The notes beneath the pieces are model-generated. The model did no database searches, had not been told where the DNA came from, and saw only the letters and a program-made list of their open reading frames with translations. Shown piece by piece: positions 1-6,600 of a stretch of DNA of 6,600 nt. This DNA is from Chitinophaga pinensis (GTDB lineage Bacteria > Bacteroidota > Bacteroidia > Chitinophagales > Chitinophagaceae), in assembly GCA_943324055.2 (NCBI GenBank), contig CALPKD020000075.1, positions 1-6,600 on the forward strand, in the 5' to 3' direction. Both the position numbers and the translations under genes were made by a program. How positions within the stretch are numbered: the stretch's first letter is position 1; the number at the start of each line of letters is the position of its first letter.

Positions 1-1484
1 AAGTAATCAAGCAGGCTGCTGATACTATTGGAGTAATTATTGGTAGTCCAGCACGTAATCCAAATAAAAAAGGAAAAGATTTATACAACGCGGCATTTTT
101 TTTATACGAACAGCAAGTGATTGCAGAGATACATAAGACCTTGCTTCCCACTTATGACGTCTTTGATGAAAATAGATATTTTGAACCAGCGGATGAATGG
201 AAAGTAGTAACCTTTAAAGGGAAAAAATTAGCCATTACTATTTGTGAGGATATATGGAATTTAGGAGACAACCCTTTGTACCGTATTTGTCCAATGGATA
301 TGATGATGGGCCAAGCACCGGATATTTTATTAAACTTAAGTGCTTCCCCTTTTGATTATACCCATGATGAAGACCGTAAAGCAACCATTAAATCGAATGT
401 ACTAAAATACAAGAAGCCTTTATTTTACTGTAATGCAATCGGAAGTCAAACCGAAATCGTTTTTGATGGAGGCTCTTTGGTATTTGACAAGGATGCCAAC
501 CTTTGTGGTGCGCTCCCTTTATTCGAATCAGCCATTGTTACTTTTGAATGCAATGAGGATGGAACAATCAATGCACCAATCATTGAGCCGGCACAAAGCG
601 TCCCTAACAAGGAATTGAACCCAACCACATTGATGCCTGAATTGAATATAGACCAGGTATACAAAGCTTTAGTATTAGGCGTAAAAGATTATTTTTCTAA
701 AATGGGTTTCAAAAAAGCAATCCTTGGCTCATCAGGAGGTATCGATTCAGCAGTGACTTTGGCAATTGCCTGTGAAGCATTAGGCAAGGAAAATGTATAT
801 GCAATTTTAATGCCTTCCCCTTATTCAACGGAACATTCTGTGGATGATGCGGCACAATTAAGTAAAAATTTAAATAACCCATACGATATCATTCCCATTA
901 AGGAAGTGTATGAAAGTTTTTTAGCAACCCTTAAGCCTATTTTTAAAGACCTCCCCTTTTCGTTAGCCGAAGAAAATATTCAAAGCCGTTCGAGAGGAAA
1001 TATATTGATGGCCATTGCAAATAAACTAGGCTATGTGTTATTAAACACTTCTAATAAAAGTGAATTAGCAACCGGCTATGGCACTTTATATGGAGATATG
1101 GCAGGTGGATTAGGCGTTTTAGGAGATTGCTACAAATTGCAAGTGTATGCACTTGCGAGATATATTAATAGCCACAAAGAAATCATTCCTAGTAATATTA
1201 TTTACAAAGCGCCTAGTGCAGAGTTAAGGCCTGATCAAAAAGACAGTGATAGTTTACCTGAGTACGAAGTGTTAGATCAAATATTGTTTCAATACATCGA
1301 AAAATTAGCCGACCCGTCTATTATTAAAGCCCAAGGTTTTGATGCAACATTGGTTGATAAGACCTTAAAGATGGTTAACACCAACGAATACAAGCGCAAT
1401 CAATTTTGTCCTATCATACGTGTTTCGCCAAAAGCTTTTGGTGTTGGGCGCCGTATGCCAATCGTAGGTAAGTATTTAAATTAG
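1..1484 (+). CDS. nadE: Glutamine-dependent NAD+ synthetase, 5'-truncated by the window edge
   Basis: This cytoplasmic enzyme makes NAD+ from deamido-NAD+ using ATP and ammonia, the ammonia coming from glutamine hydrolysed in its own N-terminal domain. The frame is open from position 3 to the TAG at 1482-1484, giving 493 visible residues. The GTG at 117 is an internal valine codon: the 38 codons before it read as family sequence (VIIGSPARNP, then LYNAA). The visible N-terminal part is a nitrilase-fold glutaminase domain with the catalytic Lys in HKTLLPTYDVFDE (codon 135-137) and the nucleophilic Cys in ITICEDIWN (codon 243-245). The catalytic Glu of the triad should lie upstream of the window. 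The C-terminal synthetase domain has the ATP pyrophosphatase loop SSGGIDSA (729-752), then SRGNILMAIAN, TSNKSELATGYGTLYGD and LRPDQKDSDSLPEYEVLD, and it ends in the usual GRRMPIV tail. By domain comparison roughly 80-90 residues are missing. No terminator follows, so read-through into the next gene is possible. Confidence 0.96.
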   Translation, partial: VIKQAADTIGVIIGSPARNPNKKGKDLYNAAFFLYEQQVIAEIHKTLLPTYDVFDENRYFEPADEWKVVTFKGKKLAITICEDIWNLGDNPLYRICPMDMMMGQAPDILLNLSASPFDYTHDEDRKATIKSNVLKYKKPLFYCNAIGSQTEIVFDGGSLVFDKDANLCGALPLFESAIVTFECNEDGTINAPIIEPAQSVPNKELNPTTLMPELNIDQVYKALVLGVKDYFSKMGFKKAILGSSGGIDSAVTLAIACEALGKENVYAILMPSPYSTEHSVDDAAQLSKNLNNPYDIIPIKEVYESFLATLKPIFKDLPFSLAEENIQSRSRGNILMAIANKLGYVLLNTSNKSELATGYGTLYGDMAGGLGVLGDCYKLQVYALARYINSHKEIIPSNIIYKAPSAELRPDQKDSDSLPEYEVLDQILFQYIEKLADPSIIKAQGFDATLVDKTLKMVNTNEYKRNQFCPIIRVSPKAFGVGRRMPIVGKYLN

Positions 1485-1519
1485 AGGGAGCCAAATAATA
1501 AGTGATTCGATTTTTAAGC

Positions 1520-1541
1520 TAAATTGTGTACATACAATTTA
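1520..1541. repeat. Perfect 8-bp inverted repeat just before the namZ-family start
   Basis: TAAATTGT (1520-1527) and ACAATTTA (1534-1541) are exact reverse complements separated by 6 nt (GTACAT). The repeat ends 5 nt before the ATG at 1547. It has no T-tract after it and the stem is AT-rich, so it is a poor intrinsic terminator. It could be an operator for a dimeric regulator or a weak hairpin over the translation start. AT-rich sequence produces short palindromes by chance, so no function is claimed. Confidence 0.4.
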
Positions 1542-1546
1542 TCCTT

Positions 1547-2767
1547 ATGAAAAAAATAGTTGTCTCCCTTTTTACTTGTGCGATTTTATTTTGTACTAAC
1601 ACCATTCATGCACAATCCAAAAAACAAATCCTACCAGGCGCGTATCAAACTTCGGAATACTTCCCTATTTTAAAAAACAAGCGCGTTGCTTTATTTACCA
1701 ATCAAACCGCAACCATCAATGGAAAGCACTTGATTGACACTTTAAAGGCCGCTGGTATTACGATTCAAAAAATATTCACACCGGAACATGGATTAAGAGG
1801 TACTGCAGATGCCGGCGAAAAAGTATCAGACGAAATAGATCCTAAAACAGGCATCAAGATTGTATCCTTATATGGCAAAAAAAATACACCAGATGCGAGT
1901 GACTTAGCAGACGTGGATCTTATGCTTTTTGATGTGCAAGATGTGGGAACACGTTTTTATACTTATATCTATTCCTTACAATATTATATGGAGTCGGCAA
2001 TCGCCAACAATAAACCAATGGTAATTCTTGACCGACCAAACCCAAATGGACACTATGTGGATGGTGCAATACTAGAAGCACCTTTCACAAGTGGAGTTGG
2101 ACGAAACCCAATGCCTGCAGTATACGGAATGACCATTGGCGAGTATGCTCAAATGGCATATGGTGAGAATTGGCTAAAAGTAGATAGTGCAAAAGCTACG
2201 CAAAAGAAAAACTGGTCACTCACTATTATCCGTAATAAAAATTATGACCATCGCAGTATGTATATATTAGATGTTGCACCTTCCCCCAACTTGGCTAACA
2301 TGAATTCTATTTATTGGTATGCCACTACTTGTTTAGTCGAAGGGACTGTAATGAGTGAAGGTCGTGGAACCGAACATGCATTTGCATATATAGGACACCC
2401 TAGTATCCCGAATCATACCTTTAGTTTTACACCAGCGCCAAGGGTAGGTGCAATGAGTTCTAAATTATACGGACAAAAATGTTATGGATGGGATCTCACC
2501 AAGCTAAGCCCACCAAAAAATAAAATTGACTTGGGTTTGATTATTGAAATGTATAAAAGCTTCCCACAAAAAGATTCGTTTTTCTTACGTCCTAAAACGG
2601 ATATTCCAACTGCTTACTTTTTTAATAAGCTAGCAGGCAATGCGATCTTAATGGAACAGCTAAAGGCAGGTGTATCCGAAGCGGAGATTCGCAAGAGCTG
2701 GCAACCGGGACTTACTAAGTTCAAAGCAACACGTAAAAAATACTTACTATACAAGGATTTTGAATAA
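1547..2767 (+). CDS. namZ: Secreted DUF1343 protein, exo-beta-N-acetylmuramidase NamZ family
   Basis: Members of this family (Pfam DUF1343; characterised examples in Bacillus subtilis and Tannerella forsythia) release terminal MurNAc from the non-reducing end of peptidoglycan fragments, serving cell-wall turnover or muropeptide scavenging. The 406-residue protein starts at ATG 1547 because MKKIVVSLF begins a clean signal peptide, with probable cleavage after Ala22 (IHA|QSKK). The GTG at 1526 would add seven residues ahead of it. No lipobox precedes the cysteines. Family marks in order are ALFTNQT near residue 48, FTPEHGLRG (77-85; its Glu is a candidate catalytic residue), LFDVQDVGTRFYTY (127-140), LDRPNPNG (161-168), EGTVMSEGRGT (265-275) and a C-terminal KYLLY. 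Length and both ends fit an intact gene. It lies 62 bp after nadE in the same direction without a terminator between them, so co-transcription is possible, though no functional link is evident. Family assignment is firm; activity is inferred from the family. Confidence 0.92.
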   Translation: MKKIVVSLFTCAILFCTNTIHAQSKKQILPGAYQTSEYFPILKNKRVALFTNQTATINGKHLIDTLKAAGITIQKIFTPEHGLRGTADAGEKVSDEIDPKTGIKIVSLYGKKNTPDASDLADVDLMLFDVQDVGTRFYTYIYSLQYYMESAIANNKPMVILDRPNPNGHYVDGAILEAPFTSGVGRNPMPAVYGMTIGEYAQMAYGENWLKVDSAKATQKKNWSLTIIRNKNYDHRSMYILDVAPSPNLANMNSIYWYATTCLVEGTVMSEGRGTEHAFAYIGHPSIPNHTFSFTPAPRVGAMSSKLYGQKCYGWDLTKLSPPKNKIDLGLIIEMYKSFPQKDSFFLRPKTDIPTAYFFNKLAGNAILMEQLKAGVSEAEIRKSWQPGLTKFKATRKKYLLYKDFE

Positions 2768-2819
2768 TATTCCGTTTAGCTAAAATGAGCTATTCAACTA
2801 ATATTAGGAAATAAAACTA

Positions 2820-2860
2820 CAATAAAAAGGCCCCGATTTTAAATCGGGGCCTTTTTATTG
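2820..2860. terminator. Bidirectional intrinsic terminator between convergent genes
   Basis: This is a perfect inverted repeat with 20-nt arms (2820-2839 and 2841-2860) around a single central T. The core is GGCCCCGAT...ATCGGGGCC, flanked by AAAAA on the left and TTTTT on the right, so each strand gives a GC-rich stem followed by a U-tract. It sits 52 bp after the namZ-family stop (+) and 42 bp after the stop of the large propeller gene (-), exactly where a terminator shared by both transcripts is expected. Confidence 0.96.
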
Positions 2861-2902
2861 GATAACAGAAATCTTATATCATTCAGTAGATAAAAATAAA
2901 TA

Positions 2903-5900
2903 TTAGTCTATAACAGGTATTCCTAATTTATGTACTGCATCGTTCAATAATTTGATGCGGTCTTTTTTAATCGTATCAAACTGCTTTAATTGAACATCAG
3001 TTAGTGCTTTTAATTCGGCATAAGCTTCTTGTACTTGTTTAGTAGGAGCAATATAGCCAGCGGCAGCATTTTCAAAAACGCCTGCAAGTTTATCATCTAA
3101 ACGAATAGGAAAGTTTAAAACATCCTGCCCGCTCTTCGCTTTTGTTTGATGTAACGCTTCTTCAATTGCTGTTAATTGAGTCAATATTTCCCCACTTTGC
3201 TTTTGAAATGCGCTGTCCTTTGTTTTCTTTTGGATTGATTGAATTTGTGTTCTTACTTCCTTAATTCCTTTTAAAGTTTTCATGATGCCGCTAAAGCTTT
3301 CAGACACTTTTAGTAAAAACTGTTCTTGTGCTTTTAAATCTGCATCCGAAACTTTAAAATTCGGATCCGCTATCATATTAAATGGATAAACAGTTGAATC
3401 TTTATTGATTGTCACTTTTGCAAAATAAGTCCCAGGAGCGGCTAGCACTGGGCTTGTTGAACCATTCCATAAAATTAAACCCTCGGCAGGTTTTTCAATT
3501 TCCTTATGGTATAAATTCCATGCAAATTGTTGTAACCCTGATTCTGCAATTGGACCACCTTTTTCCTTAGAAGTATAATGTTTCACTAATTTTTTATTCG
3601 CATCTAAGATATCAATTTGAACCATTGTGCTATCTGTTGATTCTTTTATCCAATAGTTGATTACAGCTCCCTTAGTAGGATTCAACCCTACATTCGCAGG
3701 CACTGCGCCGCGCGCACCGCGGCTTCTTCGGCCACCCGTTTGAGGAGGCACTCTATAAATATCATTCACTGGAAATACTTTGTAAGCACTCGCAGCATTT
3801 TCGGCCATGTAGTTTTCGATAAACGACAAGTCATCTAAAACATATAAGCTTCGCCCTTGTGTACCCACAATTAAATCATTGTCCCTGATCAATAAATCAG
3901 TGATTGGAGTTAACGGTAAATTTAGCTGAAAGCGTTCCCAGTTTTTGCCATCATTTATAGAAACATACAATCCAAACTCCGTTCCAGCAAATAAGACACC
4001 TGCTTTACGTGGACTTGCTACAATACATCTCGTAAAATGCATAGGGTCAATACCGTTAGTAATTTTTTCCCAACTAGCCCCATAGTCAGTAGTCTTGTAG
4101 ATATATGGCGCAAAATCATCTAACTTATATCTAGTACCTGCAAAATAAGCAGTTCCTTTTCGAACCGGATCTACTTCAACCCTATTCCACATAATCCATT
4201 GTGGCGCATCCTTAGGCGTCACATTACTCCAATGTGCACCACCATCTTTACTTATACTAATTACACCATCATCGCTTCCTGTCCATAATAAATCTTTTTC
4301 GACTGGTGATTCTGCTGCAGTAAAAATGGTACAATAATATTCCACACTTGTGTTGTCTTGTGTGATAGGACCTCCCGAACTTTTTTGTTTTGTTTTATCA
4401 TTCGTTGTTAAATCTCCTGACAATTGTGTCCAACTCGCCCCTTCGTTTTCAGTAGCGAATAATTGATTCCCTGCTGTATATAATTTTTTAGGATTGTGCG
4501 GAGAAAAGAAGATAGGTGCATTCCACTGGAAACGGTATTTCTGAACATCTGCGCCAGCGCCCATTGGGTTGTCAGGCCAAACATTGATAATTCTATTTTC
4601 TCCTGTCTTATGATCATACCTTGTAATTAAACCGCCATAAGAACCTCCATAAACAACATCACTATTTGTAGGATCTGCTACAATGTATCCACTCTCTCCG
4701 CCGGCTGTATTTTCAAAATCGCCTTCCCCAATATAACTTCCGTAACTGCTAGATAAAATGCGAAATGCACTATTGTCTTGTTGTGCAGCCAATATCCTGT
4801 AGGGGAAATGATTATCTGTACTTAATCTGTAAACCTGCGCCGTTGGCTGGTTCATCATACTACTCCAGTTTTTGGCGCCATCTAAGCTTATCTGCGCACC
4901 CCCATCGTCTGACACAATCATACGCTTGCCATTTTTTGGATCAATCCACAAATCATGATGATCCCCATGTGGTGTATTGAGTCCACTAAATGTTTTTCCT
5001 CCATCATTGGATACCATAAAGTTCACGTTCGGGCAATACACTTTATTTTCATCGGTAGGATCTACAAACACTTTTGTATAATACCAGGCACGTTGACGAA
5101 TATTGTTATCGCTGCAAGTTAACTCCCAAGTTTTTCCTGCATTTTCCGAAACATATAAGCCCCCATCTTTATTTTCAATTAATGCGTATAGTTTTTCTGG
5201 ATTTGATTTAGCAACTGTAATTGCAGTAATACCCCAAACACCTTTTGGGAAACCCTTATTTGTTTTGATGGACTCCCATGTGGTCCCACCATCTGTACTC
5301 TTATACATACCCGAACCTGCTCCACCACTTTCTAAACTATATGGCGTGCGGATTAACTGCCAAGTACCTGCATACAATATTTCAGGATTCGACGGATCAA
5401 TTACTAAATCACTAGCCCCCGTTTGATCGTTCACATACAATACACGTTTCCAATTTTGACCACCATCTACACTTTTATAAACGCCTCTATTTTCATTGGG
5501 GCCAAACAAATGTCCCATCACTGCAGCCCAAATAATATCTGGATTTTTAGGATGTACAATAATGCGTACGATATGCCTAGCCTCGTTTAATCCCATGTTT
5601 TTCCAAGACCTACCATCATCCGTAGATTTCCAAAAACCACCCAATCCTTCGCTTACATTTCCGCGCATGGTATTTTCTCCTTCCCCAACATACACGACTG
5701 ATTCATTAGATGGAGCTATAGCGATGGCTCCAATTGTTCCACCAAAAAAACCGTCAGAAACATTTTTCCAATTATTACCCGCGTCGGTTGTTTTCCAAAC
5801 CCCACCACCTGTCGAACCCATGTAAAATGTATTCACATCGGTATAAGCTCCCACGCCAGCTGCAGCTCTTCCACCTCTAAAGGGACCAATCAGCCTAAAA

Positions 5901-6040
5901 GCTTGCGCTTTTACAATTGGATCCTGATCCAGCATTGTGGCGGCTTTAGGCATTTGTGCAGTTTTCTTTTTCTGTGCACTTACTTCCGTGCTACTAAAAA
6001 TGGACAAAAAGGCCAAAGCCAAAAAAGATATTTTTTTCAT
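2903..6040 (-). CDS. Secreted sortilin/VPS10-like Asp-box (BNR) beta-propeller protein
   Basis: The protein has 1045 residues and its function is unknown. Relatives are often labelled 'glycosyl hydrolase' or 'WD40/YVTN/BNR-like repeat protein' because of the fold. ATG at 6038-6040 gives MKKISFLAL and a signal peptide with probable cleavage after Ala22 (VSA|QKKK), so it is exported. A conserved entry motif, FRLIGPFRGGRA, lies at 48-59. Eleven Asp-boxes (S/T-x-D/N-x-G-x-x-W/F, some with one deviation) start at residues 84, 139, 190, 248, 298, 344, 385, 530, 597, 650 and 694, indicating one or two beta-propellers over about residues 50-740. The stretch 393-529 has no Asp-box but looks conserved (AAQQDNS, GGESGYIVADP, RFQWNAPI). 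Then come an Arg/Gly-rich linker (769-779), a probable beta-sandwich (about 785-892) and a helical tail (about 898-1045) ending LGIPVID. I see no recognisable type IX secretion C-terminal domain and no sialidase active-site set. Translation signals are A-rich with no Shine-Dalgarno. The gene is downstream of a possible paralogue on the same strand. Confidence 0.92.
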   Translation of the reverse strand: MKKISFLALAFLSIFSSTEVSAQKKKTAQMPKAATMLDQDPIVKAQAFRLIGPFRGGRAAAGVGAYTDVNTFYMGSTGGGVWKTTDAGNNWKNVSDGFFGGTIGAIAIAPSNESVVYVGEGENTMRGNVSEGLGGFWKSTDDGRSWKNMGLNEARHIVRIIVHPKNPDIIWAAVMGHLFGPNENRGVYKSVDGGQNWKRVLYVNDQTGASDLVIDPSNPEILYAGTWQLIRTPYSLESGGAGSGMYKSTDGGTTWESIKTNKGFPKGVWGITAITVAKSNPEKLYALIENKDGGLYVSENAGKTWELTCSDNNIRQRAWYYTKVFVDPTDENKVYCPNVNFMVSNDGGKTFSGLNTPHGDHHDLWIDPKNGKRMIVSDDGGAQISLDGAKNWSSMMNQPTAQVYRLSTDNHFPYRILAAQQDNSAFRILSSSYGSYIGEGDFENTAGGESGYIVADPTNSDVVYGGSYGGLITRYDHKTGENRIINVWPDNPMGAGADVQKYRFQWNAPIFFSPHNPKKLYTAGNQLFATENEGASWTQLSGDLTTNDKTKQKSSGGPITQDNTSVEYYCTIFTAAESPVEKDLLWTGSDDGVISISKDGGAHWSNVTPKDAPQWIMWNRVEVDPVRKGTAYFAGTRYKLDDFAPYIYKTTDYGASWEKITNGIDPMHFTRCIVASPRKAGVLFAGTEFGLYVSINDGKNWERFQLNLPLTPITDLLIRDNDLIVGTQGRSLYVLDDLSFIENYMAENAASAYKVFPVNDIYRVPPQTGGRRSRGARGAVPANVGLNPTKGAVINYWIKESTDSTMVQIDILDANKKLVKHYTSKEKGGPIAESGLQQFAWNLYHKEIEKPAEGLILWNGSTSPVLAAPGTYFAKVTINKDSTVYPFNMIADPNFKVSDADLKAQEQFLLKVSESFSGIMKTLKGIKEVRTQIQSIQKKTKDSAFQKQSGEILTQLTAIEEALHQTKAKSGQDVLNFPIRLDDKLAGVFENAAAGYIAPTKQVQEAYAELKALTDVQLKQFDTIKKDRIKLLNDAVHKLGIPVID
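3938..5791 (-). repeat. Eleven Asp-box (BNR) repeats in the propeller protein
   Basis: These are protein-level repeats encoded on the minus strand. Examples are TTDAGNNW (84-91), STDDGRSW (139-146), SVDGGQNW (190-197), STDGGTTW (248-255), SNDGGKTF (344-351), SKDGGAHW (597-604) and SINDGKNW (694-701). Spacing is about 40-65 residues, the size of one propeller blade, except for a 137-residue interval between the seventh (385-392) and eighth (530-537) copies. Asp-boxes form hairpin turns in blades and are usually structural rather than catalytic. Confidence 0.9.
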
Positions 6041-6068
6041 AGTCTAGTTTTTATAGTTTCTTTTACAA

Positions 6069-6099
6069 CAAAGCCCTCCAGAAATACTAGAGGGCTTTG
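6069..6099 (-). terminator. Intrinsic terminator between the two reverse-strand genes
   Basis: CAAAGCCCTC (6069-6078) pairs perfectly with GAGGGCTTTG (6090-6099). The stem can extend inside past one mismatch to leave a 5-nt AAATA loop. Read on the minus strand, the stem is followed by TTGT, a weak U-rich stretch running into A-rich sequence, so it should end transcripts of the gene at 6112 and beyond. It lies only 28 bp before the ATG of the large propeller gene, so it may also act as a partial barrier that sets how much read-through reaches that gene. The plus-strand side lacks a T-tract. Confidence 0.8.
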
Positions 6100-6111
6100 C
6101 GTAATTATATA

Positions 6112-6600
6112 TTACTTTATGGATTCGTACTCTTTAAATTTAATAACCGGCGTGGTTTCTACTAACTTTCTAAATCCTGCCCAATCCGTACTAAAGAAAG
6201 TATTTACTTTAGATAAAGCGTCTTTAACAATCGCCTCAGCTTCTTGTATTTTCTTCTCCTCTTGCATACTTGGCAAAGTTGGCTTTCCTGTAATTAGTGA
6301 AGATGCAGAACGGATAATTGACATTGGCGTAATTGCTGGAACAGTTCCATATCCTTGCTTCTCTTGTTTCTTACCCATCAACAATTCCCTTAGGGACTTC
6401 ACTGACTCTGATACTTTTTTATGCGCTTTATTTAGCGTATCAATCCCCTTGTCTTTTTTATCTTTCCATTCTATTTTTAACTGAGCCAACACACCCTCTG
6501 CTTCTTCAATTCTATCTAGCGCTGCATTGAATTTATCAACAGTCGTTTGTAATTTTTTATTCGCTACATCTTGCGCTAAGGTCACTTCCTTTCTATCACC
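6112..6600 (-). CDS. C-terminal part of a probable second sortilin-like exported protein, truncated by the window edge
   Basis: The frame is open from the window edge to TAA at 6112-6114, giving 162 residues. The GTG at 6583-6585 is very likely an internal Val codon, because GDRKE precedes it in frame without a stop. The visible part is almost entirely helical and rich in Lys and Glu. A likely coiled coil spans about residues 12-82 (NKKLQTTVDKFNAALDRIEE onwards), then a Pro/Gly break (QGYGTVPAITP) leads to a second helical pair and the ending FKEYESIK. I recognise this as resembling tails of large Bacteroidota VPS10/BNR propeller proteins, where a helical domain follows the propeller, but no Asp-box is visible here. 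It would then be a tandem relative of its downstream neighbour, whose own helical tail differs in sequence. That this is a real gene is well supported by the open frame, the terminator after its stop and the amphipathic pattern; the family call is an inference of about even odds. Confidence 0.75.
   Translation of the reverse strand, partial: GDRKEVTLAQDVANKKLQTTVDKFNAALDRIEEAEGVLAQLKIEWKDKKDKGIDTLNKAHKKVSESVKSLRELLMGKKQEKQGYGTVPAITPMSIIRSASSLITGKPTLPSMQEEKKIQEAEAIVKDALSKVNTFFSTDWAGFRKLVETTPVIKFKEYESIK

Noticed and set aside
117..119. GTG as the start of the NAD+ synthetase
   Set aside because: The same frame is open to the window edge and the 38 upstream codons encode conserved glutaminase-domain sequence, so this is an internal codon.
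446..664. Small open frames overlapping nadE on both strands (433-618 +, 446-664 -)
   Set aside because: They are contained in the glutaminase/linker region of a clearly coding frame and show no domain or translation signal of their own.
1526..1528. GTG as the start of the NamZ-family gene
   Set aside because: It adds seven residues (MYIQFIL) before a typical MKK signal peptide and lies inside the inverted repeat; ATG at 1547 is the better start.
2777..2792. TAGCT...AGCTA inverted repeat after the NamZ-family stop
   Set aside because: It has only 5-bp arms, no T-tract, and a far stronger terminator lies 28 bp downstream; probably chance.
4765..5825. Several plus-strand open frames of 71-109 codons (4765-4980, 5103-5426, 5496-5825)
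   Set aside because: They lie antisense to the propeller gene; the repeated Asp-box codons keep the opposite frame free of stops. Their Pro/Ser-rich translations look like shadows.
5903..6484. 193-codon plus-strand open frame running antisense across the end of one reverse gene, the intergenic hairpin and the start of the next
   Set aside because: It crosses a terminator and two well-supported genes, its translation is a Phe/Ser/Cys-rich mix typical of antisense reading of Lys/Glu-rich helices, and it has no recognisable domain.
1..6600. Mobile elements, CRISPR arrays, tRNA/rRNA genes, riboswitches, defence or secondary-metabolite clusters
   Set aside because: I looked on both strands and saw no transposase, direct-repeat array, tRNA-like fold, or adjacent genes suggesting such a system; the gene density and content are those of an ordinary chromosomal region.

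Overview
The window looks like an ordinary chromosomal stretch from a member of the Bacteroidota, probably a Chitinophagaceae-like lineage. The DNA is AT-rich. Both exported proteins begin with MKK signal peptides that end in an 'A|Q' cleavage pattern typical of the phylum, and there is no clear Shine-Dalgarno sequence in front of the start codons. The assignment below phylum level is a guess from protein style, not from a search.

Layout. Positions 1-1484 (+) hold the 3' part of a glutamine-dependent NAD+ synthetase gene (nadE) whose start lies before the window. After a 62-bp gap with an 8-bp inverted repeat comes 1547-2767 (+), a secreted DUF1343 protein of the exo-beta-N-acetylmuramidase NamZ family. 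A near-ideal bidirectional terminator (2820-2860) separates it from the convergent gene at 2903-6040 (-), a 1045-residue secreted sortilin/VPS10-like beta-propeller protein with eleven visible Asp-box (BNR) repeats. Upstream of that gene on the same strand, behind a second hairpin terminator (6069-6099), is the 3' end of another gene (6112 to beyond 6600, -). Its helical, lysine-rich C-terminus resembles the tails of the same sortilin-like family, so the two may be tandem paralogues.

How the genes work together. NadE performs the last step of NAD+ synthesis in the cytoplasm. NamZ-family proteins trim terminal MurNAc from peptidoglycan fragments outside the cytoplasm. The large propeller proteins are exported and of unknown function. 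The sequence shows no shared pathway; the arrangement is two forward genes facing two reverse genes. I saw no mobile element, CRISPR array, tRNA or rRNA, and no strong candidate for a new system. The points most worth a second look are the tandem propeller genes with a terminator between them, the conserved Asp-box-free core of the large protein, and the palindrome directly before the namZ start.
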